Made by a program: the position numbers and the translations under genes
Part shown: one piece after another, positions 47,312-56,088 of the stretch
Layout of the letters: every line of letters begins with the position of its first letter
How positions within the stretch are numbered: position 1 is the stretch's first letter
Assembly (NCBI RefSeq): GCF_000330885.1
Contig: NC_020061.1
Location: 160,716-224,715 of the forward strand
DNA from: Rhizobium tropici CIAT 899
GTDB lineage: Bacteria; Pseudomonadota; Alphaproteobacteria; Rhizobiales; Rhizobiaceae
Reading direction: 5' to 3'
DNA: 64,000 nt
Notes under the pieces: model-generated
What the model was told of the DNA's origin: nothing
Database searches by the model: none
What the model saw: only the letters and a program-made list of their open reading frames with translations

Positions 47312-48175
47312 ATGTCGGACAAACCTATAGACGAACTCAGCGGCGTCGAAACAACGGGCCATGAGTGGGACGGCATCCGCGAACTCAACAATCCCATGCC
47401 CCGATGGTGGGTGTGGACATTCTATGCCACGATCCTCTGGGCCGTCGGCTATGCCATCGCCTATCCCTCCATACCCCTGATCAGGGATACCACCAAAGGA
47501 CTGATCGGGTTCTCAAGCCGGGCTGAACTGCAGCACGAAATGAACAACGCCAAGATTGAGCAGGCTCGCCTCGATGTTCTGATCGCCGCGAAATCCGTTG
47601 AAGAAATCGATGCCGACCCAACGCTGCGTGAGTTTGCAATTGCAGGCGGCGCCTCGGCCTTCAAGGTCAATTGCGCGCCGTGTCATGGCTCCGGTGCCAC
47701 CGGCGCTCCGGGGTTTCCCAATCTAAACGACGACGATTGGCTATGGGGCGGCAGTCTTCCCGCCATTCAACAGACAATCGCTCATGGCATCCGCTTCGAT
47801 GCCGATCCCGAGACGCATGTCTCTGAGATGCCCGCCTTCGGTGATGTACTCGAACGCACCCAGATACGCCAGGTAGCCGCTTACATTTGGGCCTTGACCA
47901 ACACAGTTTCCGATCCGGCAGCGGCCGACGCCGGCAAGCAGGTATTCCTCGACAATTGCGCCGTCTGTCATGGCGAAGACGACAGGGGAAAACAGGAGTT
48001 TGGCGCACCAAATCTCGCCGACGCGATCTGGCTTAAGGGGCGAGGGGAGCAAGCGATCATCCGCCAGGTGACCCTGCCCAAACACGGCGTTATGCCAGCT
48101 TGGTCTGCCCGGCTGGGCGAAACCACCGTGAAGGAGTTGACGGTGTTTGTTCATTCCTTGGGCGGTGGAAAATAG
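47312..48175 (+). CDS. fixP: FixP, cbb3 oxidase diheme cytochrome c subunit
   Basis: 287 aa. It has one membrane helix (WWVWTFYATILWAVGYAIAY), then two cytochrome c domains with heme motifs CAPCH (FKVNCAPCHGSGATG) and CAVCH (LDNCAVCHGEDDRG). It receives electrons from the bc1 complex. The ATG lies one base after the fixQ stop. Confidence 0.97.
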   Translation: MSDKPIDELSGVETTGHEWDGIRELNNPMPRWWVWTFYATILWAVGYAIAYPSIPLIRDTTKGLIGFSSRAELQHEMNNAKIEQARLDVLIAAKSVEEIDADPTLREFAIAGGASAFKVNCAPCHGSGATGAPGFPNLNDDDWLWGGSLPAIQQTIAHGIRFDADPETHVSEMPAFGDVLERTQIRQVAAYIWALTNTVSDPAAADAGKQVFLDNCAVCHGEDDRGKQEFGAPNLADAIWLKGRGEQAIIRQVTLPKHGVMPAWSARLGETTVKELTVFVHSLGGGK

Positions 48176-48328
48176 AAAAGAAAAATCACGAATTCACGTG
48201 CATCACAATCTTTATGGCCTGATGGCGATACGGTCAGCAGTCGATCACGATCTTGTCTCTCTACGCAATGCGGTTGCGTTCGGACAGCCAGAAAACTTGC
48301 TCGTAGAACTGAAAAAGTTAGCAGCGTT

Positions 48329-48342
48329 TTGATTTCACTCAA
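48329..48342 (+). promoter_or_regulatory. FixK/FNR box for fixGHIS
   Basis: TTGATTTCACTCAA matches TTGAT-N4-ATCAA at nine of ten positions. It lies about 210 bases before fixG. Confidence 0.68.
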
Positions 48343-48412
48343 CGATCGCAAGCTAGCAAGCTGCTATTCTCCGGGCCTGGAGGACGTCCCTTCGTGCTGT
48401 GGCTCGTAGTTC

Positions 48413-48438
48413 CTCCGGGCCACACCCCCCTCCCGGAG
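48413..48438 (+). terminator. GC-rich hairpin between fixP and fixG
   Basis: CTCCGGG (48413-48419) pairs with CCCGGAG (48432-48438) across a twelve-base loop. Only a short T-rich stretch (CTCCTTTTG) follows. It may act as a terminator or as a leader hairpin, because it lies after the FixK box of fixG. Position does not decide between the two. Confidence 0.35.
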
Positions 48439-48551
48439 TGTGGCTCTCCTTTTGATTGAGCCGATAGGCTTGCTTTTTCTCTCCCGGACTTGCGTCGAGA
48501 ACGCTTGGTTCGTCAAATGCAGGATGAGGATCATCAACAGGATGGTATGCG

Positions 48552-50126
48552 ATGATCCTCACCATAGCTCCCATGACAGGTGACGATCGCATCGAACGGA
48601 CAGGCGCCGACGACGTTGGTGTCCGGCGCAACCGTCAGCCGCTTTATGCCGCGCGAAAGAAAGTGTTTCCAAAGCGAGCGCAGGGTCGGTTCCGGCGATT
48701 CAAATGGATCATCATGCTGATCACGCTCGGCATCTACCATCTTTCTCCGTGGATTCGCTGGGACCGAGGTCCATATGCGCCCGACCAGGCGATTCTCATC
48801 GACCTCGCCTCTCGTCGCTTCTTCTTCTTTTTCATCGAGATATGGCCACAGGAGTTCTTCTATGTGGCCGGTCTGCTTGTCATGGCTGGCTTTGGCCTGT
48901 TTCTCGTAACGTCGGCGGTGGGGCGGGCATGGTGTGGTTATGCCTGTCCACAGACGGTATGGGTCGATGTCTTCCTTGTCGTGGAACGCGCGATCGAAGG
49001 TGATCGCAACGCGCGCATGAAACTCGATGCGAGTCCCTGGACACCGGACAAGATTGCAAAGCGGGTCGCCATACATGGCATATGGGTTCTTATCGGCGTC
49101 CTCACAGGCGGCGTATGGATCTTCTATTTCGCGGATGCGCCATCCCTTGCTGTTGCCTTATTCAAGGGCCAGGCGCCGGCCGTCGCCTATGCCACGGTCG
49201 CCCTTCTCACCTCGACCACTTACATTCTTGGCGGGCTGATGAGGGAACAGGTCTGCACCTACATGTGTCCGTGGCCCCGCATCCAGGGCGCGATGCTGGA
49301 CGAAAATTCCCTCGTCGTGACCTACAACGACTGGCGCGGTGAGCCGCGCTCCCGTCACGCCAAAAAAGCCCAAGCGGCGGGCCTGGCTACCGGCGATTGC
49401 GTGGACTGCAACGCTTGCGTTGCCGTCTGTCCGATGGGGATAGATATCCGCGACGGTCAGCAAATGGAATGCATCACCTGCGCCTTGTGCATCGACGCCT
49501 GCGACGGTGTGATGAATAAGCTCGATAAGCCACGCGGCGTGATCTCCTATGCGACGCTAAGCGAGTATGCCGCGAACATGAACCTGGCGACGAATGGTGG
49601 CGCGAGCCCTGTGCAACCGCATCTCGTGCGAAACGCCGATGGCGACTTCATCGAGAATATCCAGCACTTCAACTGGCGCGTGATCTTCAGGCCGCGCGTT
49701 CTTTTCTATGCGGCTGTTTGGGCAGCGATCGGGGTGGCGATGCTCGTGCATTTGGCGCTCCGGGAGCGGCTGGAACTGAACGTGGTTCACGACCGCAATC
49801 CGCAATATGTCCTGGAGTCCGATGGATCGATCCGCAACGGCTATACGCTTCGCGTGCTCAATATGGTGCCGATGCCGAGGAGAATCGATATCCGACTGGA
49901 CGGCGCGGAGGGAGCGACGATGAAGATCCCCGAACTCTCGAAGGAGGAAGGCCGGCACTTCACTGTCGATGTGGATCCGGACGCGGCCACCTCGCTCAAA
50001 GTGTTCGTCACGCAAAAGGCCAAGCCGGAAACAATCAAGGAATTCCTGTTCGTCATAGAGGACGAAAATCATGCGGATCGGGCTACGCACCGGGCCGCCT
50101 TCAACGTGCCGGGAGCGCCGAAATGA
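48552..50126 (+). CDS. fixG: FixG (CcoG), membrane iron-sulfur protein for cbb3 assembly
   Basis: 524 aa. Five or so membrane helices surround two ferredoxin-type motifs, CVDCNACVAVCPMGIDIR and CITCALCIDACDGV, with further cysteines in AWCGYACPQTVWVD and CTYMCPWPRIQG. The C-terminal periplasmic domain is Ig-like. CcoG acts as a cupric reductase supplying Cu(I) to the oxidase. The start may be ATG 48552 or ATG 48573. The stop overlaps the fixH start. Confidence 0.96.
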   Translation: MILTIAPMTGDDRIERTGADDVGVRRNRQPLYAARKKVFPKRAQGRFRRFKWIIMLITLGIYHLSPWIRWDRGPYAPDQAILIDLASRRFFFFFIEIWPQEFFYVAGLLVMAGFGLFLVTSAVGRAWCGYACPQTVWVDVFLVVERAIEGDRNARMKLDASPWTPDKIAKRVAIHGIWVLIGVLTGGVWIFYFADAPSLAVALFKGQAPAVAYATVALLTSTTYILGGLMREQVCTYMCPWPRIQGAMLDENSLVVTYNDWRGEPRSRHAKKAQAAGLATGDCVDCNACVAVCPMGIDIRDGQQMECITCALCIDACDGVMNKLDKPRGVISYATLSEYAANMNLATNGGASPVQPHLVRNADGDFIENIQHFNWRVIFRPRVLFYAAVWAAIGVAMLVHLALRERLELNVVHDRNPQYVLESDGSIRNGYTLRVLNMVPMPRRIDIRLDGAEGATMKIPELSKEEGRHFTVDVDPDAATSLKVFVTQKAKPETIKEFLFVIEDENHADRATHRAAFNVPGAPK

Positions 50127-50617
50127 GAAGCCAAGTTATCACCGGAGGTCCCTTCACCGGCCGCCATATGCTGATCGTCATTGTTGCGTTCTTCGCCGTG
50201 GTGATCGGAGTGAACGTGACGATGGCAGTTCTCGCTTCCACGAGCTGGAGCGGGCTTGTGGTGGAAAATACCTATGTGGCAAGCCAGGAATTCAACGGCA
50301 AGGCCGCCGCCATGCGTGCTATGGCGAGCAGCGGCATTTCGGGCGATCTGTTACTGCGCCGCGATGTCATTCAGTACGATATTCATAACCGTGACGGGTC
50401 GCCGGCGGTGGTTGACGACGTGACGCTGACGTTCAGAAGGCCCGTGGGCGACCGGGAGGACTTCGCGCTTGCACTGACGAAGACAAGCGAAGGCCATTTC
50501 GAAGCGAAACATCGCATTGAGGGAGGCGACTGGATCGTGGAAACCGTCTCGCGCAGAGACGGTGTCACGGTAATGCATGAGGCTAGGCGCATCGACACGG
50601 CGGAGTTTGGACAATGA
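50123..50617 (+). CDS. fixH: FixH, cbb3 oxidase assembly protein
   Basis: 164 aa with one N-terminal membrane helix (MLIVIVAFFAVVIGVNVTMA) and a periplasmic domain containing TSWSGLVVENTYVASQEFN, the FixH signature. It overlaps fixG and fixI by four bases each. It is needed for assembly of the FixNOQP complex. Confidence 0.94.
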   Translation: MRSQVITGGPFTGRHMLIVIVAFFAVVIGVNVTMAVLASTSWSGLVVENTYVASQEFNGKAAAMRAMASSGISGDLLLRRDVIQYDIHNRDGSPAVVDDVTLTFRRPVGDREDFALALTKTSEGHFEAKHRIEGGDWIVETVSRRDGVTVMHEARRIDTAEFGQ

Positions 50618-52899
50618 CCTGCTGCACGATGGACGCGGAAAGCGTCATGACAACGAGCAATAGCTGCGCCAGTGCCGAGGAGATCGTCCTCGCCAGCCAT
50701 CCGCTGGGGGAGGGCCTTCGTCAATTGGACCTCAGCGTTCCCGATATGCACTGTGGCGCTTGCATTTCGACCATTGAACGGTCCTTATGCAGGTTACCCT
50801 ATGTAACGCGCGCCCGGGTCAACCTGACTGCGCGGCGGGTCAGTTGCACCTATGTCGAGCACCTTGATAATGCTGTCGTCGATCCGTCGGGTATTCTGTC
50901 CGCGATCACCGAAGCCGGGTACCGGGCGCATATTTTCACTCCCGCCGCGCCCCAGACGAATAGTCTGCGCAATCAATTGCTCTTGGCCGTTGGTGTCTGC
51001 GGCTTTGCCGCAGCCAATATCATGCTGCTCTCGGTATCGGTCTGGTCCGGTGCAGATGCAGCAACGCGAGACCTGTTTCATTGGATTTCCGCGATGATTA
51101 CAGCGCCGGCCCTAATTTATGGCGGCCGTTTCTTTTTTCGATCGGCTTGGAATGCCTTGAAGAATGGGCGCACCAACATGGATGTGCCGATTTCGCTCGC
51201 TGTCACGCTCTCCTATGCCGTATCGTTGTGGGAGACGATCCATCACGGAGAGCATGCATGGTTTGACGCCTCCGTGTCGCTGCTGTTCTTCCTGCTCATT
51301 GGCCGCACGCTCGACCACATCATGCGGCAAAAGGCGCGAGCCGCGGTCAACAGCCTGGCGAGACTTGCGCCACGCGGCGCGCTGGTGATAGCTGCCGATG
51401 GGAGCAAGCGCTACACCGCGATTGAAGATATCAGCATCGGTGATCATGTTTTCATCGCTGCCGGCGAACGCATCCCCGTCGACGGCGCCGTGACCGCAGG
51501 TACGAGCGAGCTGGATCTCTCTATTGTCACGGGCGAAAGTATACCAGTTGCTGTCGCGAACAGCGCGGAGGTGAGATCTGGTGCGATGAACCTCATGGCG
51601 TCATTGACCATTCGCGCGACGAAGACGGCGCAAAACTCGCTGCTTGCGGAAACCATCAACCTTATGGAGGCAGCAGAAGGAGGCAGGGCGCGCTATCGCA
51701 GGGTCGCGGATCGTGCAGCCGGCCTTTACGCTCCGGCGGTTCATTTACTTGCGCTGCTTTCCTTTCTTGCCTGGGGCTCCCTTGGTGGAGATTGGAAGCA
51801 TGCCATGCTTGTCGCCGTCGCGGTGCTGATCATCACTTGTCCTTGCGCGCTTGGTCTAGCAGTGCCGGTCGTCCAGGTTGTTGCCGCAGGCAACCTGTTT
51901 CGCCGCGGCATCATGATCAAGGACGGCTCCGCTTTGGAGCGTCTCGCGGAAATCGATGCCGTCGCGTTTGACAAGACCGGCACGTTGACGATGGGCCAGC
52001 CGCGGCTCGTCGAGATGGTGGATGTGGGGTCGGAGGAAAGGGCGATCGCGGCCGGAATTGCTGCGCATTCCCGCCATCCGCTCTCTCAGGCGTTGCTGCG
52101 GAGTGCCGGCGGCAAGGGGCAACGGTTCGACAGCGTCGTCGAGATACCGGGCGCGGGCCTGGAAGTCGAAACCGCCAGGGGGCTATATCGTCTCGGCCAT
52201 ATGGAGTTCGCTTGTTCGATCCCGCCCCGAGAAGAAAAAGAAGCGGATGACTCGCTCTCCGAGGTCGTTCTGTCGAGGAACGGTATCGCACTTGCCCGAT
52301 TCTATTTCGAAGACACGCTTCGCCCCGGAGTAGCCGTAGCCATTCGTCAGCTCGGTCTTGCAGGGCTGCAGACGATGATCCTGTCTGGCGATCGGCAAGC
52401 CGTCGTCGAGTCGACAGCGCGGCTATTGCATGTGGATCGCTGGATTGCGGAATTGGATCCGAAACAGAAAGTGGAAGAGTGCACACGCTTGGCCGAGGCG
52501 GGCAACAAGGTCATGATGGTTGGTGACGGCATCAACGATGCGCCGGCACTTACGGCGGCGCATGTGTCGATGGCTCCCGCGACTGCGTCCGACATTGGCC
52601 GACAGGCGGCAGACCTGGTTTTCCTGAATGACCGTCTCGACGCGGTTCCGGAGGCGATCTGCGTCGCGCGGCGCGCGGCAGCTTTGATCCGTCAGAACTT
52701 CGCCCTTGCCATCGGTTACAATGTGCTCGCTGTTCCCATCGCTATCGCGGGCTATGCGACGCCGCTTATCGCCGCCGTCGCCATGTCGTCGTCTTCGCTG
52801 ATCGTCGTGACGAATGCATTGCGACTCAACCACTGGAATCGGCGGGAGCAACTTAGGCATGATGGCAAACATGCAGCCTCAGCAGGAGGGTCCATATGA
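50614..52899 (+). CDS. fixI: FixI, copper-transporting P1B-type ATPase
   Basis: 761 aa. FixI (CcoI) exports copper for the cbb3 oxidase. The N-terminal heavy-metal domain has MHCGACISTIE (about residue 46), the transmembrane metal motif is TCPCALGLAVP, the phosphorylation site is FDKTGTLTMG, and the hinge is MVGDGINDAPALTAAHV. The length is standard. It overlaps fixH and fixS by four bases each. Confidence 0.97.
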   Translation: MTCCTMDAESVMTTSNSCASAEEIVLASHPLGEGLRQLDLSVPDMHCGACISTIERSLCRLPYVTRARVNLTARRVSCTYVEHLDNAVVDPSGILSAITEAGYRAHIFTPAAPQTNSLRNQLLLAVGVCGFAAANIMLLSVSVWSGADAATRDLFHWISAMITAPALIYGGRFFFRSAWNALKNGRTNMDVPISLAVTLSYAVSLWETIHHGEHAWFDASVSLLFFLLIGRTLDHIMRQKARAAVNSLARLAPRGALVIAADGSKRYTAIEDISIGDHVFIAAGERIPVDGAVTAGTSELDLSIVTGESIPVAVANSAEVRSGAMNLMASLTIRATKTAQNSLLAETINLMEAAEGGRARYRRVADRAAGLYAPAVHLLALLSFLAWGSLGGDWKHAMLVAVAVLIITCPCALGLAVPVVQVVAAGNLFRRGIMIKDGSALERLAEIDAVAFDKTGTLTMGQPRLVEMVDVGSEERAIAAGIAAHSRHPLSQALLRSAGGKGQRFDSVVEIPGAGLEVETARGLYRLGHMEFACSIPPREEKEADDSLSEVVLSRNGIALARFYFEDTLRPGVAVAIRQLGLAGLQTMILSGDRQAVVESTARLLHVDRWIAELDPKQKVEECTRLAEAGNKVMMVGDGINDAPALTAAHVSMAPATASDIGRQAADLVFLNDRLDAVPEAICVARRAAALIRQNFALAIGYNVLAVPIAIAGYATPLIAAVAMSSSSLIVVTNALRLNHWNRREQLRHDGKHAASAGGSI

Positions 52900-53174
52900 A
52901 TATGCTGATCTATTTGATCCCGCTGGCATTGTTCATGGGTACGCTCGGGCTGGGAGGCTTTCTGTGGTCGCTAAAGAGCGGACAGTATGATGATTTGGAA
53001 GGGGCTTCGTGGCGCATCTTAGTGAGTGAGGATAATGCGCCCGAGGGGGCGCAACAATCGACAAGCGCCAGTGCAGATGACCCGACGAAACTGCTAAATT
53101 CCCAACTGCCTGGAATCCACAGACGGTCTTACACGAAGAGGTTTTTCCGAAATGATGATTCGAAACCGCGTTGA
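52896..53174 (+). CDS. fixS: FixS, cbb3 oxidase maturation protein with long C-terminal tail
   Basis: The first 45 residues are canonical FixS/CcoS: a membrane helix in MNMLIYLIPLALFMGTLGLG and the motif GQYDDLEGASWRIL. The family normally ends about ten residues later; here another 45 mostly polar residues (from SEDNAPEGAQQS to NDDSKPR) follow before the stop. The tail has no recognised domain. It could be a read-on into formerly non-coding DNA after loss of the usual stop. Confidence 0.88.
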   Translation: MNMLIYLIPLALFMGTLGLGGFLWSLKSGQYDDLEGASWRILVSEDNAPEGAQQSTSASADDPTKLLNSQLPGIHRRSYTKRFFRNDDSKPR

Positions 53175-53383
53175 ATTGCGCGAGGCTTTCTGCCCGGATA
53201 ATCCAACACGTCTCATGCCAAACGTCATTCAAGTGACTGAAACGTTGCGAAATTGCCACACAAGGCCAGGGTTTGTCTGCGACAGGCAGTCCAATTTTCT
53301 TTAGTTGAGCCGCCTCAAATCCTGACGTGCCAGCCGATGTTACTGCTCCTCGATTCACGAATTTCAGATCGAAGGAGACAAGA

Positions 53384-54064
53384 ATGACTTCCAAGGACAT
53401 CATACGGGTCATCATCGCTACTGCAATATTGGGTATCGTGAGCACCGCGCACGCTGCCGATCTGACGACACCACCAAGTAGGGCTCCCATTCCCGCGGCA
53501 GCCAACAGAAACCCATGGCAGATGCGGCTGCGCGCGCTTGGTGTGATCACTACTGACTCTGGGCGCGTCGACGGCTTGCCGGGTTCGGATCTTTCCTTTT
53601 CGGACACGGTCGTGCCGGAATTCGACATCTCGTATTTCTTCACCGAGAATATCGCCGCTGAACTCATCCTGGGCACAACCTACGCTAAGGTGCATGGCGG
53701 CGGCTCGATTTCAGCGCTCGGCGAGATCGGCAAGACTTGGCTGCTGCCGCCAACGCTCACCCTACAATACCATTTCACCGACCTTGGCGCTTTTCGGCCA
53801 TATGTCGGCGCCGGCCTCAACTATACGCTGTTTTACAACCAGTCGGGAAAAAGTGCTCGCAGCCTTGATGTCAAGAACTCCTTCGGTGTCGCGCTCCAGG
53901 CCGGCTTCGACTATATGATCGACGATCACTGGGGTGTGAACGTCGACGCCAAAAAGATCTTCCTAAGGCCTGATTTCGACGCCAACGTCGGCGGGGCCAA
54001 CGTCAGCGGCAAGGCCAGGCTCGATCCATGGCTGCTTGGCGCGGGCGTAACCTATCGTTTCTAG
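53384..54064 (+). CDS. OmpW-family outer-membrane protein
   Basis: 226 aa. The start at 53384 follows GAAGGAGA and gives a signal peptide (IIRVIIATAILGIVSTAHAA). The eight-stranded barrel pattern is clear, with MRLRALGVITTDSGR, FFTENIAAELILGTTYAKVH, LTLQYHFTD, FRPYVGAGLNYTLF and the terminal LLGAGVTYRF ending in aromatic Phe. OmpW proteins make small hydrophobic channels. It is a separate unit 200 bases after fixS. Confidence 0.9.
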   Translation: MTSKDIIRVIIATAILGIVSTAHAADLTTPPSRAPIPAAANRNPWQMRLRALGVITTDSGRVDGLPGSDLSFSDTVVPEFDISYFFTENIAAELILGTTYAKVHGGGSISALGEIGKTWLLPPTLTLQYHFTDLGAFRPYVGAGLNYTLFYNQSGKSARSLDVKNSFGVALQAGFDYMIDDHWGVNVDAKKIFLRPDFDANVGGANVSGKARLDPWLLGAGVTYRF

Positions 54065-54297
54065 GCCCTCATAAAATCGCTTGGTGTTTAGCGACTTGCG
54101 TCATCCAAGGCTCGACCAGCGTTTGGATGGCGTTGGCGTTAGTGATGCTGGGTACGTGCATGCCGACTTGGTCATCAACTTTATGAGAAGATCAAGGTCA
54201 ACTCGAAGTGGAGTAACTTGAGAAATGGACAAATTCGCAAGCAAGTCACAGCACCGCCGAGCACCCAAAGAGTTCACTTGAGCCTCGTATCCAGGTG

Positions 54298-54417
54298 CGG
54301 CCCGAATTCTGCTCGTACGAATATCGCACGACATCGACGCCGAGGCGCAAAAGGAGGGGCTGGATTACGTAGTCGCAAATGCCCGTAAGGGGGCGATCTC
54401 TATATGCCTATGGGAGC
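54298..54417 (+). pseudogene. thiC 3' remnant
   Basis: A stretch just before thiO reads RPEFCSYEY in one frame, then RISHDIDAEAQKEGLDYV in the next, which resembles the end of ThiC (...[21 protein letters not shown]...). The rest of the gene is absent and the frame is broken. ThiC normally heads the thiCO(S)GE operon of rhizobia, so this fixes the origin of the thiO and thiS genes that follow. Confidence 0.6.
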
Positions 54418-55404
54418 ATGACATTGCGGGTTCTCGTTAAGGGCGCCGGAATTGCCGGCCTAACAGTAGCACGTCAACTGTGCGCGCGCGGCGCTCACGT
54501 AACAGTCTCCGACCCGCATCTTGGATTCGGGCGCTCTGCATCCTGGCTCGCCGGCGGCATGCTGGCGCCCTGGTGCGAGCGGGTAAACGCCGACGAGAGA
54601 GTAATGACGTTGGGGAAAATGGCCGTGGAATGGTGGGATGCCGTCCTGCCCGGCCAAGTCATTCATAAAGGGACACTGGTCGCCGCACCTCAGCGGGATT
54701 CGGGCGAACTCGGCCGCTTTGCGGCCCGTACGTCTGGGTATGAATGGTTGGACGAAGATGGCATAGCCGAGCTGGATCCCGCCCTTGCACAGCGTTTTCG
54801 CAGGGGTCTGTTCTTCCAACATGAAGCTCATCTGAACCCCCGTCAGGCGCTACGGACGTTGAAAGAGCTGCTGTCGGCAGCAGGCGTCGTCTTTACTAGC
54901 GATGATGTGAGCGAAGACGATTTCCCAGATATCGTTGATTGCACCGGTGCTGCCCGCATCGGGCAAAGTCGCGATCTGCGCGGCGTGCGCGGCGAAATGC
55001 TCTATCTGCATACAGAGGAGGTCATGCTCGCCAGGCCTATCCGCCTGCTGCATCCTCGCTTTCCCGTCTATGTCGTCCCTCGCGGCGAAGGCCTGTTTAT
55101 GGTCGGGGCGACGATGATCGAGACGGAATTCGACGGGGCGATCACCGCACGCTCGACGATGGAACTGCTGAACGCAGCCTATACACTGCATCCGGCCTTT
55201 GCGGACGCCACCGTGGTCGAAACTGGCGCCGGCATCCGCCCGGCCTTTCCCGACAATTTTCCGCGCGTGATGCGGGACGGCAGAGTCATCCACGTGAACG
55301 GCCTTTATCGCCACGGTTTTCTGCTGGCGCCCACAATGGCGGCCGAAGCGGCCGATCTCGTCTTTTCCGATCGGACGAAGCAAAGGAGTTTCCAATGCAC
55401 CTGA
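54418..55404 (+). CDS. thiO: ThiO, glycine oxidase-type enzyme for thiazole synthesis
   Basis: 328 aa. ThiO oxidises glycine to the imine needed for the thiazole ring. The start at 54418 gives MTLRVLVKGAGIAGLTVARQ, the FAD-binding fold; ASWLAGGMLAPWCE and the C-terminal INVNGLYRHGFLLAP-like block (HVNGLYRHGFLLAPT) are conserved. No disruption is seen. It overlaps thiS by ten bases. With thiC and thiG gone it may be useful only if those genes exist elsewhere in the genome. Confidence 0.9.
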   Translation: MTLRVLVKGAGIAGLTVARQLCARGAHVTVSDPHLGFGRSASWLAGGMLAPWCERVNADERVMTLGKMAVEWWDAVLPGQVIHKGTLVAAPQRDSGELGRFAARTSGYEWLDEDGIAELDPALAQRFRRGLFFQHEAHLNPRQALRTLKELLSAAGVVFTSDDVSEDDFPDIVDCTGAARIGQSRDLRGVRGEMLYLHTEEVMLARPIRLLHPRFPVYVVPRGEGLFMVGATMIETEFDGAITARSTMELLNAAYTLHPAFADATVVETGAGIRPAFPDNFPRVMRDGRVIHVNGLYRHGFLLAPTMAAEAADLVFSDRTKQRSFQCT

Positions 55405-55592
55405 TCATCAATGGCGAAACGCAGTCCATCGCCGCTAAGACGCTTTCGCAGCTTTTGGCCGCACTCGACCATGAAGGCGACTGGCTGGCAACAGCCGCCA
55501 ACGGCGAACTGGTTCATCGCGAAGATCGCGACGAACATATTTTCGCCGACTATGACAGGATCGAGATACTGACACCCATGCAAGGAGGCTGA
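55395..55592 (+). CDS. thiS: ThiS, sulfur carrier protein
   Basis: 65 aa, starting at 55395 after AAGGAG, with MHLIINGETQSI and ending EILTPMQGG. The C-terminal Gly-Gly is activated and thiolated to supply sulfur for the thiazole. It is intact and overlaps thiO. Confidence 0.92.
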   Translation: MHLIINGETQSIAAKTLSQLLAALDHEGDWLATAANGELVHREDRDEHIFADYDRIEILTPMQGG

Positions 55593-55594
55593 TC

Positions 55595-55704
55595 GTGCTC
55601 GATCTCTATGGAAGCCAGATTGGGTCACCCTGCTGCTCGGCACCGCCCGCTATCCCTCGCCAGCCGTCCTAGCCCATGCGGTCACGCGCGCCGCAGAGTC
55701 TTGA
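55595..55704 (+). pseudogene. thiG 5' remnant, frameshifted
   Basis: After thiS a GTG starts VLDLYGSQIG in the style of ThiG; the frame then shifts and goes on as TLLLGTARYPSPAVLAHAV and stops at 55704. The rest of thiazole synthase is not present. Confidence 0.65.
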
Positions 55705-56079
55705 TCGCATCGGGGATCGAAGGCGCGAATCGGCAGCATAGCGCTTGTGGTGATCGTCGGCTGACTGTGGAACGCGTCGCCGGTCTTCGAGAACGGGGCG
55801 GATAGTGCTGCAGTGGTGAGGGATACTCTATTGCATGCGAATCCTAAGCTGAACCAGGCGATGGATCGGAGTAAAGAGGCCTAGAGGTGCCCTAAACAAC
55901 ATCGCGCATTGGGAGCCGAAGCGCCGAGACACTGCACCCATGCCTGAAACGAAAAAATTTTGAACCAGCAAACAAAATGGACGCTGCGGCAAAATTCGGG
56001 ATGCGTGGCTAACGACACGTCACGGTTAATCTTTTAGAAAATAAGCATAATCGCAGTGCAGTTAAGAGAGAAATGCAGG
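55705..56079. other. Gap with decayed sequence
   Basis: Probably leftovers of the thi operon followed by an AT-rich stretch. No gene is supported. Confidence 0.4.
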
Positions 56080-56088
56080 ACAGGTCTA
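56080..56088. repeat. Target-site duplication, left copy
   Basis: ACAGGTCTA directly abuts the left inverted repeat of the IS256-family element; the same nine bases follow the right end at 57447-57455. Confidence 0.88.

Larger units (their letters stand above)
48176..48551. other. Regulatory gap between fixP and fixG
   Basis: This gap contains the FixK box and the hairpin listed separately. No gene is seen. Confidence 0.5.

Noticed and set aside
54939..55592. 217-residue frame ending with ThiS
   Set aside because: Only the last 65 residues are real (ThiS from 55395); the rest is a shadow of thiO.
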